DNA of 12,807 bases, taken from FEN-1250 sp038237245 (lineage in GTDB: Bacteria; Gemmatimonadota; Gemmatimonadetes; Gemmatimonadales; Gemmatimonadaceae). The position numbers and the translations under genes were made by a program. The stretch's first letter is position 1, and every line of letters starts with the position of its first letter. The notes beneath the pieces are model-generated. The model was not told the DNA's origin and did no database searches. It worked only from the letters and a program-made list of their open reading frames with translations. Below are positions 1 through 7,720 of the stretch, in pieces. The stretch lies in assembly GCA_038237245.1 (NCBI GenBank), contig JBBRYY010000087.1:1-12807 (forward strand), given 5' to 3'.

Positions 1-125
1 AGTAAGAGTTCGTCGCCCCGACTCTCGACGCCGACGCAACAGCTTTTCGCTAAGTCATCGCCGCTGCCGGAGATTGCCTTCGATTGAATCTGATGCGAGT
101 GCGGTGATGCTGTTTGGACGACGGT
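1..125. other. Intergenic sequence downstream of the GNAT gene
   Basis: These 125 bases follow the stop of the minus-strand acetyltransferase and run to the window edge. I see no convincing coding frame, no strong hairpin followed by a T-run and no tRNA. The end of the operon cannot be judged because the next gene lies outside the window. Confidence 0.5.
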
Positions 126-1097
126 TCAAATCTCCCAGTTACTCCACAACAGCCCGCGTTCCGGCGTCCCCTCCGGGTACTTCGCGAGCGCCATTCTGAG
201 ATCCGTCCACCGCACGCGCCCACCCATCGCGATCAGCTGCTGATACGCATCGAGATATTCGGTCTGCACCCTGAACGCCACGCGCCGTGTTCCTCCCCGC
301 CGCGCAAAGTCCGCCAGCGCCGCCACCGCACTCGCCAAATCCGCCTGCGTCGCCAGCACGAACTTGAGCACGCGCGTCTCCTCCCTCGCGCGACCCTCCA
401 CCAGCGGCACCGTGTGCACCAGCGCGAAGCCCGTCATCTTCCCGCCCTGGCGAAACAGCACCGTGTCGCCGAGTCCGAGCGCGTCGGTGATCTCAATCTC
501 GCGCGTGAAGTCGCACGCGGGCAACACGCTCTCCGACAGCGCGCGACACTCCGCCAACACCGCCTCCTTGTCTCTCGCCCCGAGCCGCCCAAACACGCTC
601 GGCGTCTCGTTCGACGGTGACGCATCGATCGTCACCGTCACCGTGAGCCGTCCTGGAGCGAAGCCGAGGCCGGAGTAGAAGCCGATGTTGTCCATCGTGC
701 GCGGCATCGTCTCGAGCCCGATCGTGAGCGCCTTCGCCGCAGTGAGCCAGTCGATGCCGCTGCGCACGACCTCCTTCCCGAGCCCCGCGCCCTGCGCATC
801 GGGGCGCACGGCGAGTGGCCCCATCCATCCCTCGCGCCCCGAGCAGTGCACGATGTTGAACGCCGCGATCTCGTCGCGCTCATCGCGCCAGATCAGCGCG
901 CCGCCGTTCGCATCCTCGATCGCGTACCGCCAGATCGCGGGATTCAGAAATGGGACGCGCACACCCGCGAGCCCATCGCGTCGATAGCGCTCCGTGAATG
1001 CTTCGCTGAACACCTGATTCAACGCCGGATGATCGTCCGGCGTCGCCGCATAGGGTCCATCGGGGCGCGGTGCGCGCCACGGCCTCGCGATCGCCAT
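126..1097 (-). CDS. Two-domain GNAT family N-acetyltransferase
   Basis: A 323-residue cytoplasmic protein that probably transfers an acetyl group from acetyl-CoA to an unidentified amine. The N-terminal half is a recognisable GNAT domain: residues 92-111 contain the acetyl-CoA pyrophosphate loop (MGPLAVRPD followed by QGAGLGKEVV, the Q-x-x-G-x-G pattern), and NIGFYSGLGF at 137-146 is the usual late-strand motif. Residues about 165-303 look like a second, degenerate GNAT-like half without a clear acetyl-CoA loop, giving about twice the length of a single-domain GNAT. The ATG overlaps the sbcC stop by one base (TGATG), so translation is probably coupled to sbcC; only a distant GGGAG lies upstream. 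It is the last visible gene of the nurA-herA-secreted protein-sbcD-sbcC array. The family call is firm. The substrate, and any link to DNA repair, is unknown. Confidence 0.85.
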   Translation of the reverse strand: MAIARPWRAPRPDGPYAATPDDHPALNQVFSEAFTERYRRDGLAGVRVPFLNPAIWRYAIEDANGGALIWRDERDEIAAFNIVHCSGREGWMGPLAVRPDAQGAGLGKEVVRSGIDWLTAAKALTIGLETMPRTMDNIGFYSGLGFAPGRLTVTVTIDASPSNETPSVFGRLGARDKEAVLAECRALSESVLPACDFTREIEITDALGLGDTVLFRQGGKMTGFALVHTVPLVEGRAREETRVLKFVLATQADLASAVAALADFARRGGTRRVAFRVQTEYLDAYQQLIAMGGRVRWTDLRMALAKYPEGTPERGLLWSNWEI

Positions 1098-3568
1098 CAG
1101 TCGGCGGCTCCCGCCTCTTCGAAGTACGGCGGCATCATCTCATCAGGCAGTAGGGGCTCATCCGGCGCGCCATCATGTTGCACCACGGTAGAAGCGCCCT
1201 GCTCCGGATCGTAGCGCACCGTGATCACGTGATCCAGCATGTCGCGCACCGATTCGATGTGCGTGATGAGAATGACCTGCTCGAAGCGGTCGTTGAGTCG
1301 CCGCAGCAGCTCGAGCACGCTCGACCTGCGCAGCTCATCCAGCGATCCGAAGATCTCGTCGAGAATCAGCAGCGAGAAGGGCTGCCCCGCGCGCTCCGCG
1401 ATCATCTGCGAGATGGCGAGCCGCAACACCAGATTCGCGAGATCCTCTTCGCCGCCGGAAATCACAGGCTTCGGCCGCCCATCCTCGAGCACGAGAATAT
1501 TGTATTGATCGTCGAGCTCGAGCTCGTCGTAGCGGCCGTCCGTCAGCTCGGAGAGAAATGCGCTCGCAAGCTCCGACAGCTCCGGCCGAAGCTGGAAGTT
1601 CAGATCCGTGCGCAGATCCGTGTACGCGCGATCGAGCTCGTCGTGCAACCGCTTCTGCACGGTGAGCTCGCCGAGTATCCGCTGGCGCTCCCCGAGCTCC
1701 TTCGCGGCATGGCTCGCGATGTCCATCGCCGTCACTGCCGCCTGCGCGCCGCCATCCGCGCTCACCACCGCCAGCTCCGCCGCGCGCACATCCGCCGCCG
1801 CACTCTCGTTCTGTGAGCGCAGCGTCGCGAAGTCGCTCTCCGACACGGTGATCGAGTCCCGACGCGCCCTGAGCTCCGCGATCCGCACAGCGAGCTTCGC
1901 CGCATTGGCGAGCACCTGCGACTGCTCGCGCGCCAGCGTCTGCTCGCGCTCGATCTGCGCACTCAGTCGCGTCACCTTGGCATCGAGCGGCATCAGTCGG
2001 TCGATCTCCATCCGCACGAGCTCGTGGCGCCGCGCATCGTACCCCGCGGGGATCGCCTCGAGATCGCGCATGAGCCCCTGCTCGCGCTCCTCCTTCACCG
2101 TGATGTCGCCGGTCAGCTGCGTGAGCTCCTGCACCGCGAGCTGCACCTTCATCGTCCGCCGCTCGAGTGTCGCGACCTCACCAGAAAGGGTACGCCGCCG
2201 CTCATCGAGCGCCTTCACATCTTCGGGCATGTCGAGCAGCTGCTCGAGCCGCCCCTTGTAATAGTTGCCATCAACGCGCACCGTCTCCATCTGCGCGTCC
2301 AACAGATCCAGCACGCCGCGGAGCTGAACGCCGAGCGGCCGCGTGCACGTCGGACAGAAGCCCTCCTCCCCCGCCGCCGCGAGCCGCTCGCGCTGCTGCT
2401 TGAGCTCCACGTATTGCTCGCGCAGCGACTGCCGCTTGGTCTCCGCCTCCTGTCGGTCACGCACCCACTCCGTGCGCCGCGCCTCCAGCTGCCCGTCGAC
2501 GAGCTCGAGCTCCTCGCGCCGCTCCTCGAGCGACGCGCTCACCTCGAGGTCGAGCTTCGGCGCCGTCTCCACTTTCTGCCTGCGCTGACGCAGCTTGTGC
2601 AGCTCGTCCGCCAGCGCCTGCCCGGTCTCGATGAGCGCCTGCCGTCTCCCCTCCTCGCGCGCGAGCACCTCGAGCCGCTGGAACTCGCCATGCAGCTCCC
2701 CGTACGAGTCGAGCTCGCGCATCAGCTCCGTGCGCTCCGCGCGCGCCGTCGCAATCTCCTCGAGATCTCTCGCGAGCCGCGACATGTCGCGCGTCATCGA
2801 CCGCTCCTCCTCCTCGGCCACGCGCATTTCGGACATCAGCGTGACGAGCTGCTCGCGCTCCTGCTGCACGCGCTCCCACCGCGGCGCGATCGCTTCGCGC
2901 ACGGCAGAGGCCGCACTGTGCCGCACGCGAGCACTCTCGCTCTGCTGCTTCGCCGTGATGAGCCGGCGCTCGGAGTCTGCGAGTTGCTGCTCGACGATCG
3001 CCGCGTCGGGCATCCCCTGCCGGATCCCGCCGATCTGCGCGACGAGCGCATTCTTGCGCGCGCGCTCGAGCTGCTGCGCGCTCCGCAGTCGCTCGTAGCC
3101 GAGCACATGCGAAAGAAATTGTGCGCGCTCCGACGGCCCCATCGCCGACATGACGGCGAGCTCCTTCTGCCCCGTGAAGTACGTATTGAAGAACTCCTCG
3201 CGCGTCATTCCGAGCCGGCGCGTGAGCAGCTCCGTCACGCCGCTGATCGAGCTCGCGATCGGCGCGGAGCCGCCGTCGAGGTAGAGCTCCGCGCTCGTGA
3301 GCCCGCGCACCACACGGTAGCGATGCCCGCCGAGATCGAAGTCGAGCTCGACGCGGACGGATGCGCGCGCGCCCGCGCGGTTGTGGCGAATCGATTCGCG
3401 CGTGCCGCGCGCTGCGGCCGTCCCGTAGATCGCCCACGCGATCGCCTCGAGGATCGTCGTCTTCCCCGAGCCGTTCGCCCCGATCACACCCGTCAGCCCC
3501 GAATCGAAGTCGATCCGGGTTTCCGCATGCTGCCGGAAGTTCGTCAGCGCGACGCTGTTGAGTCGCAC
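1097..3568 (-). CDS. sbcC: SbcC/Rad50-type SMC-like ATPase of the DNA-end-processing complex
   Basis: An 823-residue ATPase subunit that with SbcD/Mre11 forms a complex that tethers and processes DNA double-strand ends and hairpins. Visible parts in order: N-terminal Walker A GANGSGKT (30-37); Q-loop in YFTGQKE (about 130-136); a long charged coiled coil (about 160-395); zinc hook CPTC (C405, C408); returning coiled coil (about 420-655); ABC signature VISGGEED (702-709); Walker B LLILDE (733-738); D-loop GSLD (741-744); switch histidine in LITH (767-770). All catalytic elements look intact. It is shorter than E. coli SbcC (about 1,050 residues) and nearer to archaeal Rad50 size, so the coiled-coil arms are shorter. 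The start is GTG, placed directly after the sbcD stop (TAG then GTG) with GAGGGAG just upstream, so the two genes are co-translated. The stop overlaps the next ATG. Confidence 0.95.
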   Translation of the reverse strand: MRLNSVALTNFRQHAETRIDFDSGLTGVIGANGSGKTTILEAIAWAIYGTAAARGTRESIRHNRAGARASVRVELDFDLGGHRYRVVRGLTSAELYLDGGSAPIASSISGVTELLTRRLGMTREEFFNTYFTGQKELAVMSAMGPSERAQFLSHVLGYERLRSAQQLERARKNALVAQIGGIRQGMPDAAIVEQQLADSERRLITAKQQSESARVRHSAASAVREAIAPRWERVQQEREQLVTLMSEMRVAEEEERSMTRDMSRLARDLEEIATARAERTELMRELDSYGELHGEFQRLEVLAREEGRRQALIETGQALADELHKLRQRRQKVETAPKLDLEVSASLEERREELELVDGQLEARRTEWVRDRQEAETKRQSLREQYVELKQQRERLAAAGEEGFCPTCTRPLGVQLRGVLDLLDAQMETVRVDGNYYKGRLEQLLDMPEDVKALDERRRTLSGEVATLERRTMKVQLAVQELTQLTGDITVKEEREQGLMRDLEAIPAGYDARRHELVRMEIDRLMPLDAKVTRLSAQIEREQTLAREQSQVLANAAKLAVRIAELRARRDSITVSESDFATLRSQNESAAADVRAAELAVVSADGGAQAAVTAMDIASHAAKELGERQRILGELTVQKRLHDELDRAYTDLRTDLNFQLRPELSELASAFLSELTDGRYDELELDDQYNILVLEDGRPKPVISGGEEDLANLVLRLAISQMIAERAGQPFSLLILDEIFGSLDELRRSSVLELLRRLNDRFEQVILITHIESVRDMLDHVITVRYDPEQGASTVVQHDGAPDEPLLPDEMMPPYFEEAGAAD

Positions 3569-4756
3569 CTACTCCCTCGGCGCCGCAGCCGACGCCGCCT
3601 CGACATCGTCCGCCTGCTTCAAATACTCGAGCCCCAGCTGCACCAGCGCGGCACGATCGAGCTCCTCGTCGAGCGGACGGCGCTGCAGATACGCGGTCAC
3701 GGTCTCGACGAGCGTCGGTCTCCGACCCGAGCCCGCCCCGATCCCCTGCGGCCGCGTCGCGTCCGGCCGCCGCGTGTCGAGATGGAAGTGCATTGCGCGC
3801 CGCTTGAGCTCGCGCAGCGCACGCGAGTCGAGCTCGCGCACGATGTGACGCGGCACGTCGCGCACGACGAGCCGCACGATCTTCTCGTCGATCCCGCCAT
3901 CGCAGTCCTCGCACGCCGTGCGGATCGCGACGTCGAGCTCCGTCGCCGACATCCCGCGCGCCGCGATCGAGTCGAGGCTCACCAACGCGCGGCTCGGCGG
4001 GATGTGATGGAAGGTGTGCTCTGCGTCGTCGAGATCGTACTCGATGAATCCCTTCCCCGGCAGCCGCAGCTCCGCTTCCTGATCCAGCTCCCCCCACGGA
4101 TCGGTGCTCGTGTACTCGAGCGACCCCGAGTAGTACGCGTTGCTTTCGATGCGCTGATGCACGTGGTAGTGGCCGAGCGCGATGTAGCTCCAGCGCGATG
4201 CGGCGAGCGCGGAGCGCGGGATCTCCATCGCGGCGCGATCGCCTCCGTGCGGGAGCACGCCCTCGACCTCGCCGTGCATCACGAGGATGTTGTGCCGCGC
4301 GGAAGGATCGGGGGACAGCTCGGGACGCGGGCCTGTAATGTCGGGAACCGCGAGGATCGAGAGGTCGCGATCGGGAAATTGAATCCGCTTCGGCTCGTCG
4401 ACGACGACGTGAATGCCGAGCCGCGAGAACAGCTTGAGGATGCAACCGGTCTCGGTGGCACGCGGGCGGTCGTGATTCCCCGCGACCATGACGACGATCG
4501 CATCGGGCAGCTCGGCGGTGAGCCGCGCGAACTGCGAAAAGGCGTCGATGATCGCAGGGTTCATCGGACGCACGGTGTGGAACACGTCGCCGGCGATGAC
4601 GATGATGTCGGGCGCGAGCGCGATGACGCGATCGATGGCGCGTCGGAACGCGTGCGCGACGTCCGCTTCGCGTTGATTGATTCCGGTTGGCGTGAGCCGG
4701 TGGTACTGCCGGAAGCCCAGATGTAGGTCGGCGAGGTGTACGAGGCGCACGCCCAA
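3569..4756 (-). CDS. sbcD: SbcD/Mre11-type metallophosphoesterase nuclease
   Basis: Nuclease subunit of the SbcCD (Mre11-Rad50) complex, a Mn-dependent exo/endonuclease acting on DNA ends. The 395-residue protein shows every metallophosphoesterase motif in order: D10-x-H12 (LADLHLG), G56-D57 (IAGDVFH), G93-N94-H95-D96 (VAGNHDRP), H161 (VMHGEVEG) and G195-H196-x-H198 (LGHYHVH). The C-terminal part (about 240-395) is the more variable capping and SbcC-binding region and ends in an acidic, Ala-rich tail. The start shown is TTG at 4756. GTG at 4750 is an attractive alternative, since it would give the usual family beginning MRLVHLADLHLG. Neither has a clear Shine-Dalgarno. A TAAATT element (4757-4762) sits so close that a leaderless transcript is conceivable, though unproven. 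The stop abuts the sbcC start. Function is firm; the exact start is not. Confidence 0.94.
   Translation of the reverse strand: MGVRLVHLADLHLGFRQYHRLTPTGINQREADVAHAFRRAIDRVIALAPDIIVIAGDVFHTVRPMNPAIIDAFSQFARLTAELPDAIVVMVAGNHDRPRATETGCILKLFSRLGIHVVVDEPKRIQFPDRDLSILAVPDITGPRPELSPDPSARHNILVMHGEVEGVLPHGGDRAAMEIPRSALAASRWSYIALGHYHVHQRIESNAYYSGSLEYTSTDPWGELDQEAELRLPGKGFIEYDLDDAEHTFHHIPPSRALVSLDSIAARGMSATELDVAIRTACEDCDGGIDEKIVRLVVRDVPRHIVRELDSRALRELKRRAMHFHLDTRRPDATRPQGIGAGSGRRPTLVETVTAYLQRRPLDEELDRAALVQLGLEYLKQADDVEAASAAAPRE
3572..3578 (-). promoter_or_regulatory. Ribosome binding site of sbcC inside the sbcD 3' end
   Basis: GAGGGAG lies in the last codons of sbcD. Its GAGG core ends 6 bases before the sbcC GTG. 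This fixes the GTG at 3568 as the start and supports coupled, near-stoichiometric synthesis of the two subunits. Confidence 0.6.
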
Positions 4757-4823
4757 AATTTAGTGGAGCAGCCGTAACCCCGCTACCAGCTTGGGGATAG
4801 GCAATGTCGAAGGGAAACGATGG
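4757..4823. other. 67-bp spacer between the secreted-protein gene and sbcD
   Basis: Read on the minus strand, the spacer has a short GC-rich stretch with CCCC and GGGG arms only 4 bp long, and a TAAATT just before the sbcD start. I see no good terminator and no well-formed -35/-10 pair. Read-through from the upstream genes into sbcD is possible but cannot be shown. Confidence 0.35.
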
Positions 4824-5699
4824 TTACGGGGCGATTCGGGTTTGCATCGACTGCAGGATGTGCGTCTGGACCAGCATCGAGGACACCGGCTCGATGATCC
4901 GCGTGACCATGCTCTTGATCGTGATCGCGATCTCCGACTGGATCCACCATCCGCGCTTCCGGTCCATGGTCATGTGCCCCGTCACCGTCCCCGTCGAGCC
5001 GACGCGAAGCGATTCCGACACCAGCGCCGCCGCGCTGTCGCGCGAGATGGTGCCGTGAATCGAGATGTACGCGTACGCCCCGTTCGATGAGAGGGAGTCG
5101 AGCCTGTACGTCGTGCGCACCTTCGCCGAGTGCGCGGAGTCGCTCTGCTGGCTCACTGGAATGAAGGCCGTGCGCTCCCACGTCGCGTTGATGTTGACGA
5201 GGCGCTCGGGGAGCGTGGCCGGCATTCCCGAGTAGAGCGCCTCGACCTCGGGACTCACCTCGTCGGACGATGCGATCAGCTCGGCCGAGCCGTCGCGCGC
5301 GATGTGCAGCTGCGCCTGGCGTCCCTGCATCGCGCGGCGAATGGCCTCCGACGGCGCGCTCGCGCCGGTGCCGTGCCCCTCCATCGCGACGGAGTCGGTG
5401 ATCGCCATGATCGTCGTGCCGTGCCCGTCACTCGCCTGCACGAGCGAGTGCGAGAGGATCATGATGTTCATCCGCGACGTCATCGTCGTGTCGACGGCGT
5501 GTACGTTCCGCGTGCCGATCATCTCGACGGTCTGCTCGAAGCGCGTGTACATCGTATCGCCGACGTGCGGCTGGATGCGCAGCATCACCGGCTGCTGCGC
5601 GCGTGCACGCGCCGATGCGCCGGCGATCAGCGCTGCAGAGAGGGCGAGTGCGCGAGCGAGCCGGCGCGCCGCCGGCTCAGATCGCGTAGGGATCATCAT
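4824..5699 (-). CDS. Secreted protein of unknown function encoded between herA and sbcD
   Basis: A 291-residue protein I cannot assign to a characterised function. The first 34 residues form a Sec-type signal peptide: an Arg-containing n-region, a hydrophobic run LARALALSAALIAG and an ARA cleavage site before QQ. The mature part is mostly predicted beta structure, with features such as TMYTRFEQTVEM near the start, NATWERTAF (171-179), a TYRLDSL segment (197-203) and TMDRKRGWW (244-252). That pattern resembles secreted DUF6263-like proteins, but this is a resemblance only. Met codons at 5699 or 5696 are chosen because the signal peptide starts there, although the frame stays open further upstream inside herA. 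The gene therefore overlaps the herA 3' end by 23 (or 20) bases and has no clear Shine-Dalgarno, suggesting translation coupled to herA. An exported protein inside a DNA-repair array is odd. Confidence 0.75.
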   Translation of the reverse strand: MMIPTRSEPAARRLARALALSAALIAGASARARAQQPVMLRIQPHVGDTMYTRFEQTVEMIGTRNVHAVDTTMTSRMNIMILSHSLVQASDGHGTTIMAITDSVAMEGHGTGASAPSEAIRRAMQGRQAQLHIARDGSAELIASSDEVSPEVEALYSGMPATLPERLVNINATWERTAFIPVSQQSDSAHSAKVRTTYRLDSLSSNGAYAYISIHGTISRDSAAALVSESLRVGSTGTVTGHMTMDRKRGWWIQSEIAITIKSMVTRIIEPVSSMLVQTHILQSMQTRIAP

Positions 5700-7623
5700 C
5701 CGGGAGTGCGCGGAGCGGCGTGCGCGCCACCGCCGGCGCGGGCGCGGCGCCCACGATCTTTCGGAACTGCGCCTTGAAGTACGCGCCGGCCTTCTCGGGC
5801 GCGTGCGCGAGCGTTGCGTGCAGCGCACGCAGCACATCCTCCTCCTCGTACAGCCCGATGACATCCTGCACCCACGCGAGCGTGAGCGCCGGCTCGAAGC
5901 GGCGCAGCTGCCGCAGCACGCCTACGTCGAGCGGCACATCTGCCGCCTGCGGATAGCGTTCCATGCCATCGCGCCCACGCATCACCATTGGGCGCGGGAA
6001 GGAAACGAAGATCGGTTGTGTGAAATGCGGGTGCCGAACCATCAGCTGTCCTTTCGACAACGTTGCGAGCTTCGTACGCGTGGCCGCGCTCAACACCGCG
6101 TAGCCGGGCGTCGAGAGCTCATCGCCATCCATCCTGCCGTAGAGCGAGGTCCCCGCGTTCCCCACCACGCGGCGATGAACCTGCGAGCGGAACTGCTGCG
6201 CGCTGAAGAGCACGAGCCCGAGATACCGGCCACGCTCCGCGATGTCGAGCAGCATCTTCCGCACGTACGTGTCAGGTCCGTCGGCCGGCGCATACTTGTT
6301 GAGCTCATCCACGAACACGACGACGTGCGTCACGCCCAGATCGCGCCGCTCGAGATGCTCGCGCAGCTTCGAGACGACGCGCGCGAAGATGAGATCCTGC
6401 GCATCCTCCTCCGCCAGCGCGACGTCCACCACATACACCGCACGGTCCGCGAAGTCCCCAAAGGGCAGGTCGCTCGTGTGCCCGTCGTTCGTCACCAGCC
6501 CCGCACAGCGCGTCGAAATGTTCGAGAGCCGATTGCGCACCTTCCGGATCGTGGCCACGTGGTGCGTGCGCCAGTGCTCGCTCCCCTGGTCCTCGAGCCC
6601 GCTGAGCAGATCCTTGAACCATCCCTCGAGATCCGCGAACGAGCGCACGCGATGCTTCTGCTTGAGCACGCGATCCTCGAAGTCGCGATCGAGCACGCGC
6701 TCCTTGATGAAGTCGATCAGCGCATCGGCCTTCGCATCGACATCGTCGCGATTCAACAGCACTTCTGCGAACTGGAGAACCTCTTTCAAGCCCCAGGTGA
6801 GCGGCTGGACGTTCGCCAGCAACTCCTCGTTCGACCGCAGCGTGTTGAGCGAGACGTTGTCCGCCTTGTACGGCGCGAAGTAGCGGACGTTCTGGAACGG
6901 CGCGCATGGCACGCCGAGCGTCTCGTACATTGCACGGTCCGTCTCCTCGAGCTCCGCGGGCAGATCGAGGAAACAGAGATCCGGCCCCTTCACGTTGAAA
7001 CACACCGCCGCCACGGATCCCTTGCTCTTCGGGAAGTGCGCGAACAGCGATGCCATCAGCCACTCGACTGCGCTCGTCTTCGTCGCGAGCCCGGACACGC
7101 CGGTGATGTTGAGGTGCGCCGCCTCCGGCCCCACGAGAAACTCCGCATCGAGATAGATCGCCGAGTCCATGCCGCCGGAGCGATAGATCCCGATCGGAAT
7201 GCCCGTGTTCGCGTCCTCGCGCAGGTAGCTGTCCATGCGCAGCGCGACGGCGACGTCCTCCTCCGTCGCCAGAAACACCTCGCCCATCGGTACCGGCTGC
7301 AGCGGCTCTTCGGGTACATGGCGCAGTACCGCCGCCACGTACAGCCGTACTTCCGCGCGCTCGGTCGGCGCGAACGCGGCCTGTCCCGGATCGCCGTCGT
7401 GTCCGAGCACATCGAACAGCGGCGACGCGAGATCGGTGTAGCTGAACCCCTCGGTCACGACGCCGTACACGTGCGGGATGTGCCCATCCACCGGCTGCCG
7501 TCCATCGACGCGAACGATCGTGCCGATCCCCACGGGAGAATCGATCGCCGTCCAGAACTGGAATTGATGCGGTGTGTTGGGCGTGCGTTCCGTCGCGACG
7601 ACGAGCCCGAGCGGTGCGGTCAT
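5677..7623 (-). CDS. herA: HerA-like DNA-translocating ATPase with an atypical P-loop
   Basis: A 648-residue member of the HerA/FtsK superfamily, expected to form a hexameric ring that pumps DNA to its partner NurA during end resection. Residues about 5-60 look like the N-terminal HAS beta-barrel. The P-loop region reads GVSGLATKT (175-183): it has one residue more than the usual G-x-T-G-S-G-K-S, and the second glycine is missing, but a Lys-Thr pair (K182-T183) is kept. Walker B is clear (VVVFVDELNKY, with D439 and E440). A sensor/arginine-finger segment like that of HerA follows (SAQQFRSQVHRRV, about 474-486, then NAGTSLYGRMD). A charged helical insert lies at about 290-370. The ATG at 7623 is supported by GAGGATCC directly upstream. 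The nurA-like gene sits just upstream, the classical pairing. Superfamily membership and pairing are firm; whether the unusual P-loop hydrolyses ATP normally is not known. Confidence 0.86.
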   Translation of the reverse strand: MTAPLGLVVATERTPNTPHQFQFWTAIDSPVGIGTIVRVDGRQPVDGHIPHVYGVVTEGFSYTDLASPLFDVLGHDGDPGQAAFAPTERAEVRLYVAAVLRHVPEEPLQPVPMGEVFLATEEDVAVALRMDSYLREDANTGIPIGIYRSGGMDSAIYLDAEFLVGPEAAHLNITGVSGLATKTSAVEWLMASLFAHFPKSKGSVAAVCFNVKGPDLCFLDLPAELEETDRAMYETLGVPCAPFQNVRYFAPYKADNVSLNTLRSNEELLANVQPLTWGLKEVLQFAEVLLNRDDVDAKADALIDFIKERVLDRDFEDRVLKQKHRVRSFADLEGWFKDLLSGLEDQGSEHWRTHHVATIRKVRNRLSNISTRCAGLVTNDGHTSDLPFGDFADRAVYVVDVALAEEDAQDLIFARVVSKLREHLERRDLGVTHVVVFVDELNKYAPADGPDTYVRKMLLDIAERGRYLGLVLFSAQQFRSQVHRRVVGNAGTSLYGRMDGDELSTPGYAVLSAATRTKLATLSKGQLMVRHPHFTQPIFVSFPRPMVMRGRDGMERYPQAADVPLDVGVLRQLRRFEPALTLAWVQDVIGLYEEEDVLRALHATLAHAPEKAGAYFKAQFRKIVGAAPAPAVARTPLRALPDDDPYAI

Positions 7624-7631
7624 GGATCCTC
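7624..7631 (-). promoter_or_regulatory. Ribosome binding site of the herA-like gene
   Basis: GAGGATCC lies directly before the ATG at 7623, with GAGG at an acceptable distance of 4 bases. It is one of the better Shine-Dalgarno matches in the window and decides the start. Confidence 0.5.
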
Positions 7632-7695
7632 GAATGCGAGCGCGCGCGGCGGCGCCGCGTCTGGGTACGAAACGTAAATCGATGACACGGTGCGA

Positions 7696-7716
7696 CGCGG
7701 CGCATCGTGCGCCGCG
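7696..7716 (-). other. Perfect 9-bp hairpin between the nurA-like and herA-like genes
   Basis: Arms CGCGGCGCA and TGCGCCGCG flank a 3-base loop, a few bases after the nurA-like stop (7721-7723). No T-run follows on the minus strand, so it is not a classical intrinsic terminator. A role as intercistronic mRNA stem (processing, stability or partial attenuation) is inferred. Confidence 0.5.
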
Positions 7717-7720
7717 CGCA

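Noticed and set aside
119..135. GGTTCAAATC, resembling a tRNA T-loop, near the window start
   Set aside because: The flanking five-base arms do not pair, no acceptor or anticodon arm is present, and the bases include the stop codon of the acetyltransferase gene read on the other strand.
2457..4445. A 662-codon minus-strand frame across the sbcD/sbcC junction
   Set aside because: It is very rich in Arg, Ala and Gly, out of frame with both motif-bearing proteins, and crosses the junction of two clear genes.
2024..4726. A 900-codon open frame on the plus strand opposite sbcC and sbcD
   Set aside because: It is Arg/Leu/His-rich with no recognisable motif, and lies antisense to two genes with complete motif sets. 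Long antisense frames are expected in GC-rich genes.
4757..4823. Terminator before sbcD
   Set aside because: Only 4-bp C/G arms with a long loop and no following T-run could be drawn.
5302..7677. A 791-codon plus-strand frame opposite herA and the secreted-protein gene
   Set aside because: Composition is typical of an antisense shadow (Arg/His/Leu-rich) and no domain is visible, whereas the minus strand has Walker B, the HAS barrel and a signal peptide.
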